Notes: a model not told the origin generated them from the sequence alone. DNA of 8,505 nucleotides from Hydrogenophaga sp. (GCA_025458415.1 JALOSN010000115.1:1-8505); one strand, 5' to 3'; shown: positions 1-6,442, numbered from the stretch's first letter. A program made the numbers and translations.

Positions 1-1
1 A

Positions 2-824
2 CTGGGGTTGGCGCCCGACGAATACGCAGGACTCACCATGGTCCTGCTGCGGCTGCTCGCTTTCAAGCCCGCATCGGGTCCCACGACGGAAAAAAAAAGC
101 CTGAATGCGGCCACTGACGCGGCAGTTTCAACCCCGAGCCCCGTCCACCCTGCGACGGTGTCATCTGTCACGATGGACAAGGCGGAGTCCCGAACGCAGG
201 TGACAGCAGCTGCCGACGTCCTCAGGCCTTCCCCATGGGCCGCTCCTTCATTGACCGACGCCGACCTGGCCAGCCTGCCTCCCTGGCAGTCTTCACCACC
301 GCCGGCTCCCGCCGCTTCCCGCTGGGGATTCCATGGTACAGGTGCTGTCCATACCGGTCAGGGACCTGCAGGCACCTGCCCGGTCCGGGCGCGAGCCGGC
401 GGTTTCCGCCAGGCGCCAGGGGGAACTCAAGCCGACAGAGGAAGGCACCTTATGGAACGACACGGTGCAGGCGCTGGTGCGCGGTGAAGCGATCACGGCG
501 CTGGTGCGCGAGCTCGCCCTGCAGTCGCAGCTGGTGGAGCGCCAGGGCGACCAGTGGACGCTTCAGGTGCAGCACGAATCGCTGGGGCAGGGCAACACCC
601 GGGAGCGCCTGGAGGCCGCTCTGGCCCAACATGGCCATGCCGTACAGCTGGTGCTGCGCAGCGGCCCCGTCACCGACTCGCCGTCCTTGCGCGCCGCAGC
701 CTTGGCCAGGCAACGGCAGGAGGAGGCGGAACGGCTGATCCTGGCCGACCCGTTCGTCCAGGCCATGATGCGCGACTTTGGCGGCAAAATCGTGCCGGGT
801 ACATTGCGGCCGGTCGGTGACTGA
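2..824 (+). CDS. dnaX: DNA polymerase III subunit tau/gamma, 3' part, with a frame change
   Basis: This is the 3' end of the clamp-loader ATPase gene; the 5' part lies outside the window. The frame starting at base 2 encodes the end of the domain III collar (APDEYAGLTMVLLRLLAFKP), then an Ala/Pro/Ser-rich linker to about base 330. The C-terminal domain is in a different frame: from about 336 to the stop at 822-824 it reads conserved tau sequence, including TEEGTLWNDTVQALV, ITALVRELALQSQLV and DPFVQAMMRDFGGKIVPG. In E. coli this end of tau binds the polymerase alpha subunit. Without a shift, the first frame ends at 485-487 with an unrelated tail. Frame 3 has stops at 102-104 and 252-254, so the +1 switch must fall between 255 and about 335. 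The gene is followed by ybaB and recR, its usual partners. Identity is certain. Whether the break is real, programmed or an error is open. Confidence 0.93.
90..98 (+). promoter_or_regulatory. A9 slippery run in dnaX, candidate gamma-making site
   Basis: Nine adenines read GAA AAA AAA AGC in the coding frame and contain the heptamer A AAA AAA at 91-97 in the phase needed for a -1 ribosomal slip. Losing one A, or a +1 slip, gives Glu-Lys-Lys-Ala and TGA at 102-104. Gaining one A, or a -1 slip, gives Lys-Pro-Glu-Cys-Gly-His and TGA at 115-117. Either product ends just after domain III, like a gamma subunit. E. coli dnaX makes gamma by -1 frameshifting at an A-rich heptamer, and Thermus thermophilus dnaX does so by transcriptional slippage on an A9 run. 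Only a weak 4-bp hairpin (113-116 with 123-126) lies downstream and I see no clear upstream Shine-Dalgarno stimulator, so transcriptional slippage seems likelier than ribosomal shifting. Function is inferred. Confidence 0.5.
255..335 (+). other. Zone of the +1 frame switch inside dnaX
   Basis: The frame encoding the DnaX core and the frame encoding its C-terminal domain are offset by +1. The target frame opens only after the TGA at 252-254 and is convincingly coding by about 336 (VQVLSIPVRD), which brackets the switch. Up to about 320 the first frame looks the more protein-like (LASLPPW, PPPAPAASRW). One simple point is the GGGG run at 324-327: removing one G would read SRWDSMVQVLSIPVRD straight through. 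A single-base error or mutation there is the plainest explanation. A programmed +1 shift cannot be excluded from sequence alone. Confidence 0.6.
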
Positions 825-879
825 CGTCGGCACGAGACGCCATCCCGGATTCACAACACTTTTCAAGACAAGGATTGCC

Positions 880-1212
880 ATGTTCAACAAAGGACAACTC
901 GCCGGCCTCATGAAGCAGGCGCAGGCCATGCAGGACAACCTGAAGAAGGCCCAGGATGAACTGGGCAACATCGAGGTCACAGGTGAGTCCGGTGCCGGTC
1001 TGGTCAAGGTGCTCATGACCTGCAAACACGACGTCAGGCGGGTCACGATCGACCCGAGTCTGCTGGCCGACGACAAGGACATGCTTGAAGACCTGGTGGC
1101 TGCGGCCTTCAATGCAGCCGTCCGCAAGGCCGAGGAAACCACACAGGAAAAAATGGGCAAGCTGACCGCTGGCATGCCTGGTCTTCCCGGTGGCATGAAG
1201 TTTCCCTTCTGA
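880..1212 (+). CDS. ybaB: YbaB/EbfC family nucleoid-associated protein
   Basis: This 110-residue protein matches the YbaB/EbfC family, small dimeric DNA-binding proteins coded between dnaX and recR in many bacteria. The family pattern is visible: an N-terminal helix MFNKGQLAGLMKQAQAMQDN, a short beta segment (IEVTGESGAGLVKVLMTCKH), VTIDPSLL, a second helical part with EDLVAAAFNAAVRKAEE, and a Gly/Met/Pro-rich tail GMPGLPGGMKFPF. The ATG at 880 is chosen because it begins the conserved N-terminus and has an AAGG element at 870-873. An in-frame upstream ATG at 778 lies inside dnaX and would add 34 unrelated residues. The gene starts 55 bases after the dnaX stop, so it is probably cotranscribed. 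Family assignment is firm. The exact role (nucleoid organisation, possibly assisting RecR) is known only in general terms. Confidence 0.95.
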   Translation: MFNKGQLAGLMKQAQAMQDNLKKAQDELGNIEVTGESGAGLVKVLMTCKHDVRRVTIDPSLLADDKDMLEDLVAAAFNAAVRKAEETTQEKMGKLTAGMPGLPGGMKFPF

Positions 1213-1259
1213 GCCCGGCCTCGATTCCCGGCCCTGATCTGCGACTGAGCGTCTGCTGA

Positions 1260-1868
1260 ATGGCCGACCACGCGTCGCTGGAATTGCTGGTGCAGGCGCT
1301 GCGGCGCTTGCCGGGGGTGGGCGTGCGATCGGCGCAGCGCATGGCCCATCATCTGCTGCAGCACGACCGCCCTGGAGCCCTGCAGTTGGCCCGTGCGCTG
1401 GAGCAGGCGGTTTCCAATGTTCGCCACTGCGCGCTGTGCCACACCTTCACCGAGCACGACGTCTGTTCCACCTGCCTTGATCCACGGCGTGACCACAGCC
1501 TTCTGTGCGTGGTCGAGTCGCCCGCCGATCAGGCAGCCATGGAGCGAACCGGTGCCTACAAGGGGCTCTACTTCGTGCTCATGGGCAAGCTCAATCCGCT
1601 CGATGGCATCGGCCCGCGCGAGATTGGCCTTCAGCAGCTGCTGGACCGCGTCGATGGAAGCCCGGGTTCTGACGAGTCCCGGGTGAAAGAGGTCATCCTG
1701 GCCACCAATTTCACGGCGGAGGGGGAATCGACCGCGCACGTCATTGCGCAAGCCTTGAAGGGACGCGGCATCCAGGTGACCCGCCTGGCGCGGGGCGTGC
1801 CCATCGGGAGCGAGCTGGAGTACGTTGATCTGGGAACCATTGCCCACGCTCTGGTGGACCGGCGCTAG
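1260..1868 (+). CDS. recR: Recombination mediator protein RecR
   Basis: RecR works with RecO, and with RecF at gaps, to load RecA onto SSB-coated single-stranded DNA during recombinational repair. The 202-residue product has the usual length and order: an N-terminal helix-hairpin-helix (RRLPGVGVRSAQRMAHHLL, residues 15-33), a four-cysteine zinc finger (C57, C60, C69, C72), a Toprim domain starting at LLCVVESPAD (about 81-90) with GPREIG and EVILATNFTAEGE, and the C-terminal element TRLARGVPIGSELEYVD. The start is fixed on the 5' side by an in-frame TGA at 1257-1259 that directly abuts the ATG. There is no convincing Shine-Dalgarno sequence, so translation may be weak or partly coupled to upstream genes. 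It lies 47 bases after ybaB and closes the dnaX-ybaB-recR cluster. All key residues are present. Confidence 0.97.
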   Translation: MADHASLELLVQALRRLPGVGVRSAQRMAHHLLQHDRPGALQLARALEQAVSNVRHCALCHTFTEHDVCSTCLDPRRDHSLLCVVESPADQAAMERTGAYKGLYFVLMGKLNPLDGIGPREIGLQQLLDRVDGSPGSDESRVKEVILATNFTAEGESTAHVIAQALKGRGIQVTRLARGVPIGSELEYVDLGTIAHALVDRR

Positions 1869-1966
1869 GCGCCGCGTCGGGCTCGCGCTGGCCGGCAGCG
1901 CGCGTCGGTGAAAACCCGGTCGGGATTGGACCCGATGCGCATTTCTGCTCAATCTTCTAGTCTTCA

Positions 1967-1991
1967 TGCCACCGGTTGCGGTGGCAGTTTT
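1967..1991 (+). terminator. Rho-independent terminator after recR
   Basis: An 8-bp perfect stem (TGCCACCG at 1967-1974 and CGGTGGCA at 1979-1986) closes a GTTG tetraloop and is followed by GTTTT. It lies 99 bases after the recR stop and 44 bases before the next start, so it probably ends the dnaX-ybaB-recR transcript. The T run is short, so some read-through is likely. Two smaller hairpins precede it: 1861-1873, across the recR stop codon, and 1920-1935. Confidence 0.65.
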
Positions 1992-2019
1992 CGGCCGCAG
2001 ACGTTGAAACCGCAAACCC

Positions 2020-2027
2020 AGGAAGGA
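2020..2027 (+). promoter_or_regulatory. Strong ribosome binding site for the solute-binding protein gene
   Basis: AGGAAGGA lies 7 bases before the ATG at 2035. It is the best Shine-Dalgarno match in the window and fixes that start. It contrasts with recR and gloB, which have no clear site. Confidence 0.7.
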
Positions 2028-2034
2028 TGCAGTC

Positions 2035-3084
2035 ATGTGGAGTCGGCGCGCTTGTCTGGCCGCTGGATCGGCGCTCGCTTTCAGTGCGATCGCCGACAGT
2101 GGGCCGGTCCGGCCGGCAGGTGTGGGCGACCGCAGCCGCGCGCGGGTGCTGATCGCAGTCGAGGACAGAAAGGCCTTCTGTTACCTTCCCCTGACCATTG
2201 CCGAACGGCTGGGGTACTTCACCGTCCAGGGGCTGGACGTGCAGGTGCGGGAGAAGGCCGACCCGTCGCAGGCGGCCCAGCTGGTGTTGTCTGGGGCGGC
2301 TCAGGTGATGTCCGTTCCGTTCAGTGCAGCCATTGCGCTGCAGGCACGCGGACACCGCGTGCAGTCCATCGTGCTTCAGGGCCGGGCACCCCAGCTGGTG
2401 CTGGGAGTTTCGATCCGCACGCTGGGGCATTTCCGTGATTGGCGTGACCTGAGGGGCAAACGGATTGCCATTCCGGCGGCCGGGTCAGGCCCTCATCGCA
2501 TGGCCCGCTTGCTGATGGCGCGCTCAGGCATCCAGTCTGCCACCGAGGTGCACTTTATGACCTTGCCCGAGCCTGCTCAGGCGGCCGATGCGTTCCGCAC
2601 CGGTGCGGTCGACGCCCTCTGCTATCCGGATCCGGTGATGACGCAACTGGAGCAGGAGGGGGTCATGCGGGTGGTGGCGGACACGCGGACACCGCGCGGC
2701 AGCGAGGAGGTCTTTGGCGGACCCATGCCGGCAGGCTGCCTGTGTGTGCCTGAGGATTTCGCGAGGCTGCAACCGGGCATTTGTCAGTCGTTGGTCGATG
2801 CGGTGGTGATGGCGCTCAAATGGCTTCAGACCGCCGGGCCCTCGGACATCATCAAGGTGGTGCCCGAAGCGTACTTCCGGGGTGACAGGGCGCTGTACCT
2901 CGCCGCTTTCGCGCGCGCAAGGGAAGCCTGGGCACCGGACGGGATCATGCCCGAGCGAGGACCACTCGTGGCGGCCCGGGTGCTGTCCCAGCTGGACGAT
3001 TCCGGGCAACTCCAGAAGGTGCCGCTGGAGCGGACCTACACCAACGAGTTCGCCAGAAGGGCCAAGCTGCGCTTCCGTGCCTGA
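2035..3084 (+). CDS. Periplasmic substrate-binding protein of an ABC transporter (NMT1/SsuA-like)
   Basis: The 349-residue product resembles the substrate-binding proteins of nitrate, sulfonate, taurine and pyrimidine-precursor ABC importers. The N-terminus MWSRRACLAAGSALAFSAIA has a twin arginine and a short hydrophobic stretch, consistent with an export signal, perhaps Tat-type, though the motif is imperfect. The mature part follows the two-lobe pattern: YLPLTIAERLGYFTVQGLDV (50-69), a segment DPSQAAQLVLSGAAQV (76-91), LRGKRIAIPAAGSGPHRMA (139-157) and AFRTGAVDALCYPDPVMTQLE (186-206). No permease or ATPase gene adjoins it, so it is an orphan as seen here. It starts after a probable terminator and converges on mltD with an 8-base gap. 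The ligand cannot be told from sequence; fold-level family assignment is good. Confidence 0.8.
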   Translation: MWSRRACLAAGSALAFSAIADSGPVRPAGVGDRSRARVLIAVEDRKAFCYLPLTIAERLGYFTVQGLDVQVREKADPSQAAQLVLSGAAQVMSVPFSAAIALQARGHRVQSIVLQGRAPQLVLGVSIRTLGHFRDWRDLRGKRIAIPAAGSGPHRMARLLMARSGIQSATEVHFMTLPEPAQAADAFRTGAVDALCYPDPVMTQLEQEGVMRVVADTRTPRGSEEVFGGPMPAGCLCVPEDFARLQPGICQSLVDAVVMALKWLQTAGPSDIIKVVPEAYFRGDRALYLAAFARAREAWAPDGIMPERGPLVAARVLSQLDDSGQLQKVPLERTYTNEFARRAKLRFRA

Positions 3085-3089
3085 AGCTG

Positions 3090-3099
3090 CCGCTAGCGG
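3090..3099. repeat. Perfect 10-bp palindrome between converging genes
   Basis: CCGCTAGCGG sits between the stop of the solute-binding protein gene (3082-3084) and the stop of mltD (3093-3095), and includes the latter. A wider pairing of GAAGC (3083-3087) with GCTTC (3107-3111) could enclose it. There is no T run on either strand, so a terminator role is weak. It may only slow converging transcription. Confidence 0.3.
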
Positions 3100-4676
3100 G
3101 TTGCGCGCTTCTTGCCCTGCGAAGCAGAGGTCGTTCTTGCCGGCTTTTTCTGGGTAGAGGCCCTCGTTACCGACGCCTTCCTGGTCCTGGATGCCGTGGA
3201 TTTGGCTGCACCTTGGGGCTTCATCACCGTCAGCAACTGGCCGGTCTTGAGGCGCGCATTGACGCTCATGCCGTTCCATTGCGCGACGCTGACGGGGCTT
3301 ACGCCATGGCGACGGGCAAACACCGCCACCGTGTCGCCCTTGTGCGCCTTGATGCGCAACCGGCGCAGGTTGCCCCCCTCGGGCTGAAAGGCCAGGCGGC
3401 CGTTGTCGGCCACGTGTTCAGGCACATCGGCATTGCGTTGACCGTTTCGGGGCACGATCAGGCTGGAGCCGGCCCGAACCATCATGCGTGGCGGTATGTT
3501 GTTGACGCTGCGCAGTTGCGACTCGGTCATGCCGACGCGCTGAGCCGCCTGCGCCGGGCTCATGGTGGTGGGCACCACCCAGGCGGTCCAGGTCGCGAGC
3601 GACCCGGTATAGCCCTTGATGTTTCGCTCGAATATTTCAGCGTTGTCCCAGGGAAGCAGGATATTGGGAGTGGCTGCTGCCATCACCAGTGGACGGTTGA
3701 GCGAGGGGTTGAGCGATCTGAAGTCGGCCTCGTCCACCTCAGCCAGACGGGCTATGAGCGCCACATCCATATCGCGGTCGATGGTGATGGTGTCAAAGAA
3801 CGGATGGTTGCCGATCACTGGCAGGTCGGCGCCGAACCGGCCAGGGTTGGCAATGATGTTCTCGACCGCCTGCAGTTTGGGAACGTACTGCCGGGTTTCC
3901 TGTGGCATGGTCAGGTCGGTGTAGGCGGTGGGCCGACCTTCCTTCTGGTTGCGCGTGATCGCCCGATTGACATTGCCCTGCCCCCAGTTGTACGCCGCCA
4001 GGGCCAGATGCCAGTCGCCGAACCGGCCATAGAGCTGCTCCAGATAGTCCAGCGCGGCCCGGGTGGACGCCAGCACGTCGCGCCTGTCGTCGCGGAATGC
4101 GTTCTGCTTGAGGTCAAACGACTGGCCAGTGGCGGGCATGAACTGCCACATCCCAGCCGCCTTCACGCGAGAGACCGCCTGCGGGTTGAAGGCGCTTTCG
4201 ATGAAAGGCAGCAGCGCCAGCTCCATGGGCAGGTCGCGACGTTCGACTTCCTCCACGATGTGGAACAGGTACTTGCGCGAACGTTCCGTCATGCGGAAGA
4301 GGTAGTCCGGGCGGCTGGCGTACCACCGCTCCTGGTCGCGCACCAGTCCGGAGTCCAGATCGGTCATGCGCAGGCCACGGCGAATCCGGTCCCACAAGTC
4401 GGTGGGTGCTGCCAGCGACACGACCTGGGGTACTTCACCCTGGATGCTGACGATTTCGCTCAGGGGACCATGGTAGACGTGAGGAGCAGGCGCTGCGGGC
4501 GCGCGCGCAGGCTCAGGAGCCGTGGCCTTGACGGGAGCAGGCAACTGGCCTGTCGGCGGTGCAGGACTGTCGAGCGACACGGTGGCGCAACCGGACGCGA
4601 AGGCGGTCAGCACAAGCGCGCAGGCCAAGCGTGCGAGGGACGAGGCCGATGTGGCCTGCGGGGGGTGGGGTTTCAT
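3093..4676 (-). CDS. mltD: Membrane-bound lytic murein transglycosylase D with two LysM domains
   Basis: MltD-type enzymes cleave the glycan strand of peptidoglycan to 1,6-anhydromuropeptides from the inner face of the outer membrane. The 527-residue product has a lipoprotein signal ending in ASGC (lipid-bearing Cys30), a Pro/Ala-rich linker to about 65, and an SLT domain with ELALLPFIESAFNP (Glu160 as the expected catalytic acid), AAGMWQFMPATG and ALAAYNWGQGNV. Two C-terminal LysM-like segments follow (about 367-410 and 441-487). The second is the clearer, with KGDTVAVFARRHGVS. The last 40 residues are rich in Lys, Arg, Ser and Thr. I chose the ATG at 4676 over one at 4694 because it overlaps the gloB stop as ATGA, has GGAAG 11 bases upstream, and gives a normal signal peptide. 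Translation is probably coupled to gloB. It is longer than E. coli MltD, mainly through linker and tail. Confidence 0.93.
   Translation of the reverse strand: MKPHPPQATSASSLARLACALVLTAFASGCATVSLDSPAPPTGQLPAPVKATAPEPARAPAAPAPHVYHGPLSEIVSIQGEVPQVVSLAAPTDLWDRIRRGLRMTDLDSGLVRDQERWYASRPDYLFRMTERSRKYLFHIVEEVERRDLPMELALLPFIESAFNPQAVSRVKAAGMWQFMPATGQSFDLKQNAFRDDRRDVLASTRAALDYLEQLYGRFGDWHLALAAYNWGQGNVNRAITRNQKEGRPTAYTDLTMPQETRQYVPKLQAVENIIANPGRFGADLPVIGNHPFFDTITIDRDMDVALIARLAEVDEADFRSLNPSLNRPLVMAAATPNILLPWDNAEIFERNIKGYTGSLATWTAWVVPTTMSPAQAAQRVGMTESQLRSVNNIPPRMMVRAGSSLIVPRNGQRNADVPEHVADNGRLAFQPEGGNLRRLRIKAHKGDTVAVFARRHGVSPVSVAQWNGMSVNARLKTGQLLTVMKPQGAAKSTASRTRKASVTRASTQKKPARTTSASQGKKRATR
4673..4676 (-). 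promoter_or_regulatory. ATGA stop-start overlap of gloB and mltD
   Basis: On the reverse strand the gloB stop TGA and the mltD start ATG share four bases. This implies cotranscription and translational coupling, and it decides the mltD start. Confidence 0.75.
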
Positions 4677-5401
4677 CGGTAAACGTTCTTCCATTCGCGC
4701 AGAGCGGCAAAGACCGATACGGGGTCGTCCAGCGTGACGCCCGCCCTTTCGGAAGCGGCTTGTGCCAGCGAGGTTTCATGGGTGCGCAGAAAAGGATTGA
4801 TGCGCTTTTCCAGTCCGATGGAGCTGGGCAGGGTCGGAAAGTTCTGGTCGCGCAGCATTCGGCAACGACGGGCATGTTCAGCAAGTTCCGCGTTCCCTGG
4901 TTCAACGGCCAGCGCAAAAGCGAGGTTCGACAGCGTGTACTCGTGGGTGCAGCAGACCCTAGTGTCGTCAGGCAGCTCGGCCAGACGGGCCAGTGACGCG
5001 TGCATCTGGGCGGGTGTGCCCTCGAACAGGCGTCCGCATCCAGCCGAAAACAACGTATCGCCGCAGAACAGCAAAGGTGCTCCGTCGACGTCGGGAACGT
5101 AGTACGCAATATGTCCGGCCGTGTGCCCCGGCACATCGATGACCTCGAAATCCAGACCCAGCGCCTGCACGTGATTGCCACCACCGACCCGCCGTACGGG
5201 CTCGGGCATGCGCTCGCGGGACGGACCGACAATCTCTGCGCCCGTGCTCGCACGCAAGGCATCCACGCCGCCGGTGTGATCCGGGTGGTGGTGGGTGATC
5301 AGCACCGTGTCCTCACCCGGATCCACGACCAGAGCTCGGGTGCCATCGTGCAGGCACCAGATGTAGTTGTCGGAGAAAGCCGGAACGGGGTGAAGAACCA
5401 T
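4673..5401 (-). CDS. gloB: Hydroxyacylglutathione hydrolase (glyoxalase II)
   Basis: GloB hydrolyses S-lactoylglutathione to D-lactate and glutathione, the second step of methylglyoxal detoxification in the cytosol. The 242-residue protein is a metallo-beta-lactamase fold enzyme with the binuclear metal site intact: THHHPDH (H37, H39, D41, H42), PGHTAGH (H93), the bridging D115 in FCGDTLFSAGCGRLFEG, and H153 in CTHEYT. The C-terminal glutathione-binding part has KRINPFLR and ends in REWKNVYR. It opens with MVLHPVPAFSDNYIW, typical of the family. One oddity: only six residues (EDTVLI) separate VDPG from THHH, against 21 in E. coli GloB, so a helix of about 15 residues appears to be missing. 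The start is the family-conserved Met, without a clear Shine-Dalgarno site. It is first in a reverse unit with mltD and divergent from the methyltransferase gene. Confidence 0.94.
   Translation of the reverse strand: MVLHPVPAFSDNYIWCLHDGTRALVVDPGEDTVLITHHHPDHTGGVDALRASTGAEIVGPSRERMPEPVRRVGGGNHVQALGLDFEVIDVPGHTAGHIAYYVPDVDGAPLLFCGDTLFSAGCGRLFEGTPAQMHASLARLAELPDDTRVCCTHEYTLSNLAFALAVEPGNAELAEHARRCRMLRDQNFPTLPSSIGLEKRINPFLRTHETSLAQAASERAGVTLDDPVSVFAALREWKNVYR
5278..5323. repeat. 10-bp inverted repeat at the short point of gloB
   Basis: GATCCGGGTG (5278-5287) and CACCCGGATC (5314-5323) are perfect inverted copies separated by 26 bases. They encode the HPDH and DPGE ends of the stretch where this GloB is shorter than its family. 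A hairpin here could have favoured a deletion, but both arms also encode conserved motifs, so chance is possible. Confidence 0.4.
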
Positions 5402-5585
5402 GGGTGAAGTCGGCAGTGGAACGCCCCCTTGTGCCGGACCGACCAGGCTTCAGGAGTTCATGGTTGTTCAGGGCGCTGCCCGACGGACAGTGGCAGAGGG
5501 CGTGTAGAGTTCAGCGCATGAGACAGAAAACGACGCGCACGATGGGACGGACGAACCGCTCCCTTTCGACTGTGCAGGGCGAGCC
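5402..5585. promoter_or_regulatory. Divergent intergenic region between gloB and the methyltransferase gene
   Basis: These 184 bases separate two genes that point away from each other and so should hold both promoters. I see no strong -35/-10 pair on either strand. A TAGAGT at 5505-5510 could be a forward -10 element but has no good -35 partner, and a small GGGC/GCCC hairpin lies at 5471-5481. An AGGGCGAG stretch at 5576-5583 serves as ribosome binding site for the methyltransferase gene. Confidence 0.4.
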
Positions 5586-6392
5586 ATGCGACAGCAAATT
5601 ATAGGCCTCGGTGAGTGGTTTGCCACCCCGCCAGGGCAGTACATGCTCGCCTGGGAGCAGGTGCAGTTCGATCTTTCGGTGGTGGACCTTTTCGGCTTCA
5701 ACGCGCTGCAACTGGGCCTGCCTGAGCTGGTGACCCTCCAATCGAACCGGATGCCCCACCGCTGGCTGTCGCTGCCCGAAGAGTTCGGGGCCGACACGCC
5801 TCCAGCCAGCGTGGTTGTGCCTGGCTCCGAGTTCCAGAACCGGGTGCATCTGGTGACCGATGCCGCGGCCTTGCCTTTCCCGGCTGCCAGCCTGGACCTG
5901 GTGGTGCTGCCCCACACGCTGGAGCTCAGCGCCGACCCCCACCAGGTGTTGCGCGAGGTGGAGCGGGTGCTGGTGCCAGACGGCCGTGTGGTCATCGCCG
6001 CGCTCAATCCGGTCAGCCTCTGGGGGTGGCGGCAGGGAAGATCGAGACTGGCTCAGCGGGTGGGTTTGAAGGCCTTTGGTGCCTCGCAACCCTTTCTGCC
6101 CGAGGTGGGTCAGTTCATCGGCCCCTGGCGGCTGCGCGACTGGCTTCGCCTGCTGAGTTTTGAAGTAGAGTCGGATCGCTATGGTGTGTATTGCCCTGCC
6201 GTGAAGACCGAGCAGTGGCTCCAGCGTCTGTCCTGGATGGACCGGTTCGGAGCGAGGTGGTGGCCAGTTTTGGGCGCGGTGTATTTTGTGGTGGCGGTCA
6301 AGCGGGTCAGGGGCATGCGCTTGCTGGGGCCAGCATGGCGTCCGCGCAAGGCTGCACGGGGGGCCTCGGTGTCGGTGGCGCAACGTCGCTGA
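5586..6392 (+). CDS. Class I SAM-dependent methyltransferase, YafS-like
   Basis: The 268-residue product resembles E. coli YafS, a predicted methyltransferase coded between gloB and rnhA, and it occupies the same place here. Visible methyltransferase elements are TDAAALPFPAASLDLVVLPH (91-110, acidic residue, strand and loop), the helix HQVLREVERVLVPDGRVVI (119-137) typical of motif III in this superfamily, and NPVSLWG (141-147). The expected glycine-rich SAM loop near the N-terminus is degenerate: GFNALQLGLPEL (37-48) has only one of the usual glycines, a trait the E. coli protein seems to share. The C-terminus is basic. The ATG at 5586 has AGGG 7 bases upstream. Substrate is unknown. It is likely cotranscribed with rnhA, which starts 68 bases later. 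Confidence 0.8.
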   Translation: MRQQIIGLGEWFATPPGQYMLAWEQVQFDLSVVDLFGFNALQLGLPELVTLQSNRMPHRWLSLPEEFGADTPPASVVVPGSEFQNRVHLVTDAAALPFPAASLDLVVLPHTLELSADPHQVLREVERVLVPDGRVVIAALNPVSLWGWRQGRSRLAQRVGLKAFGASQPFLPEVGQFIGPWRLRDWLRLLSFEVESDRYGVYCPAVKTEQWLQRLSWMDRFGARWWPVLGAVYFVVAVKRVRGMRLLGPAWRPRKAARGASVSVAQRR

Positions 6393-6425
6393 CGGCGCAA
6401 TGGACGATGTTCAATGATGGTGGTT

Positions 6426-6442
6426 CGACCCGCGCCGGGTCG
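6426..6442 (+). promoter_or_regulatory. Perfect 7-bp hairpin before the rnhA ribosome binding site
   Basis: CGACCCG (6426-6432), loop CGC, CGGGTCG (6436-6442) forms a GC-rich stem whose 3' edge is 7 bases before the GGAGA site of rnhA. There is no T run, so it is not a standard terminator. It could shield or pause at the ribosome binding site, or act as a DNA operator. The role is not determined. Confidence 0.45.

Noticed and set aside
235..738. Forward frame 1 open stretch inside dnaX as the missing linker
   Set aside because: Its product is dominated by Arg, Cys and Trp and does not resemble DnaX. The direct switch from frame 2 to frame 3 explains the data better.
1861..1873. GGCGC/GCGCC hairpin over the recR stop as the terminator
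   Set aside because: The stem is only five pairs and has no T run. The structure at 1967-1991 fits far better.
450..2036. Long reverse open frame (528 codons) opposite dnaX, ybaB and recR
   Set aside because: It lies entirely antisense to three well-supported genes, resembles no protein I know, and is expected as a shadow frame in GC-rich DNA.
3213..4682. Long forward open frame (489 codons) opposite mltD
   Set aside because: It mirrors mltD codons, is rich in His, Arg and Gly as shadow frames are, and has no recognisable domain.
4677..4694. Upstream ATG of mltD at 4694
   Set aside because: It adds six polar residues before the signal peptide and has a weaker ribosome binding site than the start overlapping the gloB stop.
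5511..6383. Reverse open frame opposite the methyltransferase gene
   Set aside because: Antisense shadow with no family resemblance. The forward strand has a good ribosome binding site and a YafS-like product.
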